Below, piece after piece: positions 17,201 through 23,975 of a DNA stretch of 39,346 nucleotides (within the stretch, counting starts at the first letter, position 1; every line of letters starts with the position of its first letter). The position numbers were made by a program, and so were the translations under genes. Source of the stretch: an uncultured Actinomycetes bacterium (GTDB lineage: Bacteria; Actinomycetota; Acidimicrobiia; Acidimicrobiales; RAAP-2); NCBI GenBank assembly GCA_903847955.1, contig CAINFA010000016.1, positions 1 through 39,346 of the forward strand, in the 5' to 3' direction. The notes under the pieces are model-generated. The model made no database searches and had not been told where the DNA came from. It worked only from the letters and a program-made list of their open reading frames with translations.

Positions 17201-20068
17201 ACCGCTTCGGACCCCGCCCAGGTGGCCACGTCGGCGGATCTCTCCATCGACAAGACCCACGACCCTGCGTCCCAGTTCCGTCCCGGGGTCTCGGGGGACG
17301 GAACCTACCGGTTCGCGGTCTCCAACGCCGGACCATCCAATGCCTCGAACCCGACCGTCGTCGACACCTTGCCCCCGCAGCTGACCTTCCTCGCCTTCTC
17401 TCCGGGGAACGACCCGTCGTGGTCCTGCGCACAGGTGACGGGGACCCAGGAGCTCTCCTGCACCCTGAACCACCCACTCGCCGCCGGCCAACAGGCTCCC
17501 TCCATCGGGGTAGAGGTCTCGGTGAACTCCAACGTGACGAGCTCGGCCAGCATTGACAACACGGCGACGGTGACCTCGCCGACCCCCGATCCTGACGAGT
17601 CCAACAACACCTCCACTGACCTCGTCTCCTCGGGCACGAGCGAGGCGGACCTCCTGATCACCAAGACCCACGCCGGAGCCTTCACGGCTGGGACGACCGG
17701 CACCTACCACCTCACCGTGGAGAACCTCGGTCCAGCTGATGTGCCTGCGTCGAGTCCGATCACCGCCACCGATGAGCTTCCTCCGGGCCTGCACTACGTG
17801 TCGGGTGGCTCCTCGCCATGGGCCTGTAGCGCCAATGGCTCTCAGGTGACCTGCGTTGACCTCGCCGGGCTCGCTGCTGGGTCCACGGCACCACCGATTG
17901 TGCTGACCGTCGCGGTCGACCCAGCGCTGACCCCCCAGATCGTCCTCAACCAAGCGACGGTCTCAAGTCCGGTACCCGATCCCAACCCGACGAACAACGA
18001 AGCCAGCGATCCCACCGAGATCGTGGCCTCGGCAGACCTCTCGGTGGTCAAGACGCCAGTTGGTGCCTTCACCCCGGGTACCAATGGCACCTACACCTTG
18101 GTGGTCTCGAACGCAGGGCCTTCTGATGCGGCAGAGCCGGTCACCGTCACCGACCCGCTGCCCGATGGGCAGAGCTTCGTCAGCGGCACTGGCACGGGTT
18201 GGACCTGCAGCGCCCGAGGGCAGTTCGTGACCTGCACCTTGGCGGGTGCCCTCGTGCCGGGAGCCACCGCGCCGACCCTGACCCTGACGGTCTTGGTCGA
18301 CCCAGGCTTCGTTGGCACCTCGATGACCAACGTGGCCCGGGTCGACAGCCCGACCCCCGACGACAACCCGCCGAACGACACCTCGATGGTGACCGTCCCG
18401 GGGATGAGCCCCCAAGCCGATCTGTCCATCGTCAAGTCGCACACCGGAACCTTCGTCGCTGGCGAGGAGGCCAGCTTCTCCCTCGTCGTGACCAACAACG
18501 GCCCATCGCACAACGCAGGAGGCATCGTGGTCACCGACCCGCTGCCAAGCTCGCTGCAGTACCTCTCGGCGACGGGCACTGACTGGCAGTGCAGCGAGGA
18601 TCCCAGTACCTCGACCGTGACCTGCACCTACGCCGCAGCCTTGCCGGCAACGGGCGCCAACGTCGCGCCGCCCATCACCATCACGGTGTTGGTGGACGCC
18701 TCGACGACCCTCACCAGCGACGTGAACGTTGCCTCTGTGGCCTCGACGACGACGGTCGATCCCAACCCATCGAACGACACCTCCACGGACCCCTTCGCGG
18801 TCGGCCACGAGGCGGACCTGTCGGTCACCAAGGTGCACACCGGAACGCTGCTCGTCGGCCAACGGTCGACCTACACCCTCGTGGCATCCAATGCCGGACC
18901 CTCTGATGCCGCCGCACCTGTCCGTGTCACCGACGACCTTCCACTCGGCCTCACCTACGAGAGCGCTACGGGGTCGGGGTGGAGCTGCGATGCCACCGGC
19001 CAGAGCGTCACCTGCTCGCTGGCGGGTTCGTTGCCCGCTGGGGCCACGGCGGCGCCCATCGCGCTCACCGTCACCGTGGAGGCCTCGGCGTATCCCACGG
19101 TGACCAACGTCGCCACCGTCTCGAGCCCAACGCCAGACCCAGATCCATCGAACAACACGGCACGAGACCCCGGTGTGGTGGAGCCATCGGTCGACTTGGC
19201 CATCACCAAGACCCACCAAGGCGATCCCTTGGTGTCGGTCCCCTTCGACTACACCATCGACGTGGTGAACCATGGCCCGACGCCAGACCCCGGACCGGTG
19301 CAGGTGGTCGATCCACTGCCCGACCCCCTCCGGGCGCGCAAGATCGTCGTGGTGCAAGGTCATGGTTGGACCTGTCAGCTCCTCCACAACGGTGCTGAAG
19401 TTCGGTGCACGGGTGCACTGGGCCTTGGGGTTGGTGAGGGTGCGAGCTTCCGGCTCACTGCAGTCGCCTCGACGACCGGCACGGTGACCAACGTCGCCAC
19501 CGTCTCGTCGAGTGCGACCGACGTCGACCCATCGAACAACACCGCTCCTGACCCGACCACCATTCGGCCAGCTGCCAACCTGACGGTGACCAAGACCTTG
19601 CTCACCCCGACCCCTCTTCGGACCGGAGGTCCAGCCGACTACCAAGTGGTGGTCCACAACCTCGGCCCCTCTCCCGCCACCGGGGTGACGGCCACCGATC
19701 AGGTCCCGGCGGGGCTCTCGGCGACTGGCGCCTCGGGTGCGGGGTGGAGCTGCCAGGTCAGCTCATCACTGGTGTCCTGCTCCTACGGACCCGCCTTGGG
19801 GGTGGGGGCCGATGCCACCTTGGTGATCACCACCACGGTGACCGCCACGAGTGGGACGGTCCTCAACTCGGTGGTGGTGGGCTCAGGGCTTCCTCCAACG
19901 ACGGGGTCGGGGCGCCCAAGCGCCAAGACGCCACCAGCACCAATCTCCAACGGTGGCCTCCCCTTCACCGGGCTCAACCCGTGGCCGACGCTGCTGCTCG
20001 CCGGTGGGTTGCTGTCGCTCGGCACCTTGAGCCTCGCGCTCGACAAGCGTCGTCGGCACGCACGCTGA
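11255..20068 (+). CDS. Giant secreted, sortase-anchored DUF11-repeat surface protein (~2937 aa from GTG 11255)
   Basis: Signal peptide VQLGSWTSRVAGALSALLLALSFPLISTAGSAAAA; about 19 DUF11/TIGR01451-like modules (e.g. ADLSVVKTPVGAFTPGTNGTYTLVVSNAGPSDAAEPVTVTDPLPDG); C-terminal GGLPFTGLNPWPTLLLAGGLLSLGTLSLALDKRRRHAR (LPxTG + TM + basic tail). ORF-track start (TTG 11009) is probably too far upstream. Confidence 0.92.
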   Translation: MQLGSWTSRVAGALSALLLALSFPLISTAGSAAAASGVTLAASASPTVLFGTPSSITLTATNGGATPVYNLSLRDVLPVGVSYVSGSSAPAILGEPTVIANQPTLGATTLVWPNISDIEPGSTTALTFSVQAESGTNAAADNLLPGNTYADDPSAYVSTDPRYAPAFGNDGSPMTGASIEAIHPPAPGATLITPLEISKAEPSPESKLLRGVHQHPTVYALTVTNSPVAATDAVTVEDWLPAGLEFLGCGGVDNTTNAVGTNAGSALEYPGATHLGVGLTAPQGCSAPTTVETLETTPPGRPAGVYTHVVWNLADLAPGATTTLRYYAGIPLRANAASWAGGTPATTGAQAANLDNNTGPYTFDGESLTNLARVSGDFQGGLAPGTVNPVHADGTDTVVAKDLSVTKSVSTSSFVGGQHFTYALLIRTGEYRYISSPHLTDDLPRGICPIDSATNYTSTDADCAPVAGSDPTLVENDTGASEVLGPTSASYWTVAADGQGGFHLSWPLPELPLGATASPGDLAPNVNATLTFTAADRLSYDDGKGNTTPVVGGDTVTNTSSIGGTSTDTCFSGTAEDPVADPTCTGSSTPITVNDPDRDPSPSAVTDSSSASQSAALPTMIKRIADPSSVGSPANCATAHYITTPIEPYPVYQTGDRICFQLEVDFPLGVDSRNATITDLLPPNTTYEVGSATPVAGPSGNTVTEAFNDSQSASGLLSWKLGDPAPSGNAYAGAGQRFLVDLSVVATADPSSGNTFDLTGNLMKGTVSNTAGKTYSLRSQVNYTLSRPVLHLAKGIVSVARGGSTVLGPFVPPAATATVEAGDFVTYAVDLTNTGFAPAFDAQVLDVLPPQVASCAAVSAISNSGSCSVTGTGTVELRWPSSAGISVPAATSGSPSVPGSTQLTYQMVVPAGIGAGEALTNHAGVVTYGTADNTGSSRTEVPKNNIDSTNYPSSTWNSPAADDTATVTTPAATLAKSAQPKVNGPSSATIGEPIVYTLTATVPAGTTLYGGTLTDALGTVNPQLRYDGGAVKVTANGVSNPAGYTVDASTTTNSVVVHLPATVQAPTSGAIVVTVSFTATVTNSSTNAQGATATNTATLGFSNSQGTASTLSASAATTIVEPNLTLTKTDSPGGPYQAGQQVTYTVTASNPSGQAASTAYNLVITDPVPAGLTVVAGSISAPGVLSTNSTTGQQTITWDFGHASSIAVGGSTSVSFAATIPNPVVAGTSYKNTASGTISSLDPTLYPGARTLGDRYQAAAQNVVAVVSPTVAKSANPTTTTIGVSTTYTATVTLPANLSFPDLTAFDALPNGMTFDRGVTPTLQPSGFTAGACASGYVGSVLAPPVAITGGGTRLGFFLGSLSSCPSVRTVTITYAAYPSKTYASGGAVTAPANLPNAFSVAWNATDTTGGTPPTTVPDPASYQYQVAPVVAPITVIEPKLVLVKTVTTSTPTPGVPFSFTVTVTNSGTSPAYDATLTDPLPQGIVDPLSGPTTSGTNAGTATYTSATRSIRWQVPGPIAPGASVQLTFSTELVASAQLATNQAITNTATVSSYYGVPATIAQATPSRYVTYGPVTGQVTVTATFPGLVLQKTTPSGPAATVNQPFPWKLVLTNSTVAPAATTAIVDTLPPGWTYAAGTAIVTSAAGGSSPVEPQLSTSGGNQVLTWPTTGPLSKGQQISVSFSAVPSTSAPFASTNTARASGTDGTGASGNLSGPYQSNVASATATVVMADLQIVKKAVSNPFIAGGSTNAYTLVVTNNGPSAAQGPITVVDDAPAGMSFTSATGSGWTCLLGQAGASVTCTTPGPLTNGQVAPTITVQAAVPASALGSFTNTATVSSPTYDPNLANNTSSVQVDVVARADLAITKSHQGPVVAGQPVLYTLTVSNLGPSDSPAPGTPVTVTDTLPAGEHFLSAKGAGWSCPSSAAAQQFTCSATTGFTVGSTSQILVEASVDSSVASGTTLTNVAAISQTAITDPNLANNTASDPAQVATSADLSIDKTHDPASQFRPGVSGDGTYRFAVSNAGPSNASNPTVVDTLPPQLTFLAFSPGNDPSWSCAQVTGTQELSCTLNHPLAAGQQAPSIGVEVSVNSNVTSSASIDNTATVTSPTPDPDESNNTSTDLVSSGTSEADLLITKTHAGAFTAGTTGTYHLTVENLGPADVPASSPITATDELPPGLHYVSGGSSPWACSANGSQVTCVDLAGLAAGSTAPPIVLTVAVDPALTPQIVLNQATVSSPVPDPNPTNNEASDPTEIVASADLSVVKTPVGAFTPGTNGTYTLVVSNAGPSDAAEPVTVTDPLPDGQSFVSGTGTGWTCSARGQFVTCTLAGALVPGATAPTLTLTVLVDPGFVGTSMTNVARVDSPTPDDNPPNDTSMVTVPGMSPQADLSIVKSHTGTFVAGEEASFSLVVTNNGPSHNAGGIVVTDPLPSSLQYLSATGTDWQCSEDPSTSTVTCTYAAALPATGANVAPPITITVLVDASTTLTSDVNVASVASTTTVDPNPSNDTSTDPFAVGHEADLSVTKVHTGTLLVGQRSTYTLVASNAGPSDAAAPVRVTDDLPLGLTYESATGSGWSCDATGQSVTCSLAGSLPAGATAAPIALTVTVEASAYPTVTNVATVSSPTPDPDPSNNTARDPGVVEPSVDLAITKTHQGDPLVSVPFDYTIDVVNHGPTPDPGPVQVVDPLPDPLRARKIVVVQGHGWTCQLLHNGAEVRCTGALGLGVGEGASFRLTAVASTTGTVTNVATVSSSATDVDPSNNTAPDPTTIRPAANLTVTKTLLTPTPLRTGGPADYQVVVHNLGPSPATGVTATDQVPAGLSATGASGAGWSCQVSSSLVSCSYGPALGVGADATLVITTTVTATSGTVLNSVVVGSGLPPTTGSGRPSAKTPPAPISNGGLPFTGLNPWPTLLLAGGLLSLGTLSLALDKRRRHAR
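16445..19900 (+). repeat. Nine regular tandem DUF11 modules encoded in the C-terminal third of the giant protein
   Basis: [AV][DN]L-x-[IV]-x-K motif codons begin at 16445, 16835, 17234, 17645, 18032, 18416, 18812, 19190, 19574 (spacing 378-411 bp). Confidence 0.9.
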
Positions 20069-20136
20069 TCAACGAAGGTCCGATCGCTACCCTTGGCCAA
20101 CGAGCTAGTGGGTCCGGCTCAGACCGAGGAGTTGCG

Positions 20137-21789
20137 ATGACCACGACGATCTACCCCGCACGGCGCATCGTGACCATGGCACGGGCTACGCCCGACGCCA
20201 CAGCGGTCGCGGTCCGCGATGGTCGCATCTTGGCCGTGGGGTCGCTCGAGGAGTGCCAATCCTGGGGTGCGGCGGTGGTCGATGATCGGTACGCAGACTC
20301 GGTGCTGATCCCCGGCTTCGTTGAAGCCCATGGGCATACCTTCGATGCGGTGGTCGCGACCTTGCCCTACATCGGGTACTACGACTGGCCCTTGGATGAC
20401 GGCACCATCGCCCGCGGCTGCACGAGCTACGCCGCCGTACTCGATCGACTCCGCACGGCCGACCGTGAACTCGAACCGGGGCAACTCCTCGTCGCGGTCG
20501 GCTTCGACCCCATCTTCTTCCCCAACGAGCCTCGGCTGAGTCGACACCTGTTGGACCAGGTCTCCTCCAGCCGGCCCATCTTCATCGCACACGCCTCAGG
20601 GCACCTCGCCACGGTCAACACGGCGCTGCTCGATGCCGAGGGCATCACCGAGACCACGCCCACGCCCGGGATTCACCTCGGTCCAGATGGCACGCCGTCG
20701 GGTGAGCTCCAAGAGGCGCCGGCGATGAGCCTCGCTCGTGAGGCCTTTGGGATGCGGATGAAGATGGCGACAGACATCGGTGCACTGCGGACCCACGCGG
20801 GAATGGCGCGCAACGCCGGGGTGACCACGGCGACCGAGCTGGCAGGACTCGCGCTGCTCGTGCCGTCGTTGGCTGAGCGCTGGCGCGAGGTCGTCGAGGA
20901 GGATGCCTTCCCCCTACGGATGGTGCTCTACAACTTGGCCGCCATGCCCGGTTCGTCGGCAGACTACGAGGCGGTCGCCGCCAATGTCGAAGCGCTGCGA
21001 GCTGCCAACACGGCGAAGTTCCGCTGCAATGGGGTCAAGATCATCGGGGACGGCTCGATCCAGGGTTGGACTGCCATGGTGCCGTGGCCTGGGTACTTCA
21101 CCGGTACCGACCACGGCTCGCTGCAGACCTCTCCTGAGGAGATGGTGCAGATGCTGGCCGCCTTCCATCGTCGCCAGATTCAGGTCCACTGCCACTGCAA
21201 TGGAGCCGAGACGGTGGAGGCGTTCGTTGATGCGGTCGAAGCCGCCCTGGTTGACTACGCATGGCTCGACCACCGCCACGTGGTCCAGCACGCCCAGACG
21301 GTGTCTGGTGCCCAGCTCCGCCGGATGGGTCGACTTGGGGTTGGCGCCAACTTCTTCATCAACCACATCTGGTACTGGGGTGACCAGCACGTCGAGCTGA
21401 CGATGGGCCCCGAGCGAGCTCGTGCGATGTGGCCATGTCGGAGCGCGTGTGAGGCAGGTGTTGCCATCTCGTTCCACACTGACTCGGGCGTGACGCCCAT
21501 CGGACACCTCCACACCATGTGGTGCGCGGTGAACCGGTTGACCCCGAGCGGGCGGGTGCTCGGGCCGGCCGAGGCGCTCACCCCCGCTGAAGCCCTGCAC
21601 GCGGCCACCCTCGGCGCCGCGTACCAGTTGCGGATGGACCATGAGATCGGCTCCATCGAGGCGGGGAAGTTGGCGGACTTCGCTGTCTTGGATCGCTCAC
21701 CCCTCGAGGTCGCGCCCATGGAGCTGCGGGAGCTTGAGGTTCGAGGCACCATGGTGGGAGGCATCGCACACGACGCGGTGCGGCCGTGA
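20137..21789 (+). CDS. Amidohydrolase family protein (YtcJ-like), 550 aa
   Basis: VLIPGFVEAHGHTFDAV, GVKIIGDGSIQGWTAMV, HCHCNGAETVEAFVDAVE, FHTDSGVTPIGHLHTMWCAVNRLTP. ATG 20137 with SD GAGGAG; ORF-track start 19744 lies inside the preceding gene. Confidence 0.88.
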   Translation: MTTTIYPARRIVTMARATPDATAVAVRDGRILAVGSLEECQSWGAAVVDDRYADSVLIPGFVEAHGHTFDAVVATLPYIGYYDWPLDDGTIARGCTSYAAVLDRLRTADRELEPGQLLVAVGFDPIFFPNEPRLSRHLLDQVSSSRPIFIAHASGHLATVNTALLDAEGITETTPTPGIHLGPDGTPSGELQEAPAMSLAREAFGMRMKMATDIGALRTHAGMARNAGVTTATELAGLALLVPSLAERWREVVEEDAFPLRMVLYNLAAMPGSSADYEAVAANVEALRAANTAKFRCNGVKIIGDGSIQGWTAMVPWPGYFTGTDHGSLQTSPEEMVQMLAAFHRRQIQVHCHCNGAETVEAFVDAVEAALVDYAWLDHRHVVQHAQTVSGAQLRRMGRLGVGANFFINHIWYWGDQHVELTMGPERARAMWPCRSACEAGVAISFHTDSGVTPIGHLHTMWCAVNRLTPSGRVLGPAEALTPAEALHAATLGAAYQLRMDHEIGSIEAGKLADFAVLDRSPLEVAPMELRELEVRGTMVGGIAHDAVRP

Positions 21790-22688
21790 CCGCTCGTCGT
21801 GCGCCAACCTCGGTGCTCGTGATCGGGGGCTACCTCGGGGCGGGGAAGACCACCGTGCTGAACGGCGTGCTAGCAGCAGGAACCCGCCAGTCAACCTTGG
21901 TGGTGGTCAACGACTTTGGTGCGGTCTCGGTGGACGCGGCACTGCTCGAGGCCACCGACGGTTCCACCATCACCTTGACCAATGGCTGTGCGTGCTGTCA
22001 GGCCGCGTCGAGCATCGTGGAGACCTTCGCAGGCATCGCCGAGCGACGACCACCACCGTCGCTGGTGCTGCTCGAGGCGAGTGGGGTTGCCGATCCACGG
22101 GAGCTGGCACGTCATGCAATGACCCCCGGGTTCTGCTCGGTCGGCGTGGTTACCGTCGTCGATGGGACCACCGTGGGTGCTCGGGTCACCGACCCACGGG
22201 TGGGGCGATTGGTTCGCCGTCAGCTCGAGGTCGCGGACCTAGCCCTCGTGACCAAGCTCGATCTCGTGGATGGAGCGACGGCAGCGAGGGCGCTCGAGGA
22301 GGTCAACCAGCTCGTCAGCGCCGGTACCGAGGTGAAGGCGCTGCAGGGCGCGGTTGGACTCGAGGAGCTGGTTCCACGGTCGCCACGACCCCAGTTGCTC
22401 GACGTCCCCTCCAGATTGGCCGCTGCTGAGGTGACCTTCGACCGGTACCTGCTCAGCGCCAATGGTCCAGTCTCGCCGGGCGTGCTCGAGACGTGGGTGG
22501 CGTCGCTCGGCCCCGAGGTGGTGCGGGCGAAGGGGGTCGTGGAGGGGCCGGCGTCTGAGGTCCTCGTGGTGCAGTGGGCGCCTCCGCACCTCGAGATCTC
22601 GAGCAGTTCGTCCAAGGACGTGACGGGCATCGTGGTCATCACGACCCACGGCAGCCCTGCGCCGCCACCGCTGCCGGTTCTGCGCTGA
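21786..22688 (+). CDS. COG0523 / CobW-type G3E GTPase (putative metallochaperone)
   Basis: Walker A GGYLGAGKTT, CxCC motif in TNGCACCQA, EASGVADP, TKLD. GTG start overlaps the amidohydrolase stop (GTGA). Confidence 0.88.
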   Translation: MTARRAPTSVLVIGGYLGAGKTTVLNGVLAAGTRQSTLVVVNDFGAVSVDAALLEATDGSTITLTNGCACCQAASSIVETFAGIAERRPPPSLVLLEASGVADPRELARHAMTPGFCSVGVVTVVDGTTVGARVTDPRVGRLVRRQLEVADLALVTKLDLVDGATAARALEEVNQLVSAGTEVKALQGAVGLEELVPRSPRPQLLDVPSRLAAAEVTFDRYLLSANGPVSPGVLETWVASLGPEVVRAKGVVEGPASEVLVVQWAPPHLEISSSSSKDVTGIVVITTHGSPAPPPLPVLR

Positions 22689-22697
22689 GCCCTCAGC

Positions 22698-23963
22698 TCA
22701 GGGCGCGGCAGTCTCTGCGGCCGGATCGCCGAGCGATTCGAACCACGCTGATCGCCGCAGCATCAGCGCGGCAGCGAGGGCAACGAAGATGAGGCCACTG
22801 CCGATGGTCACCACGCGCACGCCGGCGTGCCCGAGTCGTCGAGCGAGTGCCCCTTGGCCGACGAGGCCGAGGGTGTAGCTCGTGGCGAGGGAGAAGGTGA
22901 ACAGCGACAGCACCCGTGCTCTCGCCACCCCGGGGACCCGAAGCTGCACCACCGCGTTGAGCCCGGTGAGCACCGAGAGGTAGCAACCGCCGAGCAGTAC
23001 GAGCGAGAGCGATGCGCTCCAGAGGTTGGGCATGAGCCCGTAGAGGACGAGGAGAGGACCGAGCGCCAGCATTGCACCTCGCAGCACCCTGACTCGCCCA
23101 ACTCGTGCGGCCAGCGACGGCACGATCATGAGCCCGAGCACGGCCCCGATGCCTTGGGCGACGACCAAGGTGGAGGTTCCCGCTGCTTGGCGAGGGCGGC
23201 CCACGAGGCCGAGGCTGTCGATGGCGACTGCGGGAATGAGGCCGATGAACGGTGCGGCGATGAGCGCCGTGAGTCCAATCAAGGTGATCGCTGCCCGACA
23301 GCCTGGCTCGGCCCACGCCACCCCGACGCCTCTCCGGATCTCTGCCAGGAGTTGGTTCGTCACCTCCTTGGATGGGCGCCGAGGGAGGCGGACAGCCATC
23401 AAGGCGCCCACCACCGCCAAGAACGAGACCGCGTTGACCACGAAGGCGGTGCCGTAGGAGCCCAGGGTGAGTGCCACTGCCGTGGCGACGGGGCCCAAGA
23501 TGCGACCCATGTTGTACTGCGCCGAGCTGAGGGTGACCGCAGCGAACAGCCCCTCACCGTCGACGAGGTCTGGCAGCAAGGCTTGGTAGGCAGGGAAGCC
23601 GACCGCGGAGATGCAGCCCCCACCGAACGCCAAGAGCACGGCGAGGGCTGGATGCAGGTGCCCAGTGAGGGCGCAGATCGCGAGCACGGCGGCGAAGAAC
23701 GTCTCTCCGACGGTGGTCCACAAGAGCCACCGACGGCGGTCGAAGCGGTCGGCCAGAGCACCCCCTACCGGAGCGAGCAGTCCTCCGGGCAAGAAGGTGG
23801 CCGCACCGATCAGTCCGGTCCACAGCGGGTTGTGGGTGGCGGCGGTGACGTAGACGCCGAGGGCCACCGACTGCATCCAGGTGCCGACGTTCGAGATGAG
23901 CGCGGCGGACCAGACGAGGGCGAAGTTGCGGTGCCGCAGGGGCTCGAAGACGGCGAGGCGCAT
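22698..23963 (-). CDS. MFS transporter (EntS/DUF894-like)
   Basis: FEPLRHRNFALVWSAALISNVGTWMQSVALGVYVTAATHNPLWTGLIGAATFLPGGLLAPVGGALADRFDRRRWLL and repeated TM segments. Confidence 0.9.
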   Translation of the reverse strand: MRLAVFEPLRHRNFALVWSAALISNVGTWMQSVALGVYVTAATHNPLWTGLIGAATFLPGGLLAPVGGALADRFDRRRWLLWTTVGETFFAAVLAICALTGHLHPALAVLLAFGGGCISAVGFPAYQALLPDLVDGEGLFAAVTLSSAQYNMGRILGPVATAVALTLGSYGTAFVVNAVSFLAVVGALMAVRLPRRPSKEVTNQLLAEIRRGVGVAWAEPGCRAAITLIGLTALIAAPFIGLIPAVAIDSLGLVGRPRQAAGTSTLVVAQGIGAVLGLMIVPSLAARVGRVRVLRGAMLALGPLLVLYGLMPNLWSASLSLVLLGGCYLSVLTGLNAVVQLRVPGVARARVLSLFTFSLATSYTLGLVGQGALARRLGHAGVRVVTIGSGLIFVALAAALMLRRSAWFESLGDPAAETAAP

Positions 23964-23975
23964 GGACGAGTGCGC

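Noticed and set aside
17963-19657. 564-aa minus-strand ORF inside the giant DUF11 gene
   Set aside because: Same antisense artefact; its length follows from the regular sense repeats and high GC3.
16445-19900. Regular ~390-bp periodicity as a CRISPR or non-coding tandem repeat
   Set aside because: The repeat is in frame, protein-level (DUF11 modules) and diverged in DNA; no short identical repeats with spacers.
19744-20136. N-terminal extension of the amidohydrolase ORF overlapping the DUF11 gene
   Set aside because: Out of frame with a supported upstream gene; ATG 20137 has a strong SD and the domain starts there.
22685-22704. Possible bidirectional terminator GCCCT-CAGCTC-AGGGC between convergent COG0523 and MFS genes
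   Set aside because: Only a 5-bp stem without a U-tract, overlapping the MFS stop; too weak to call.
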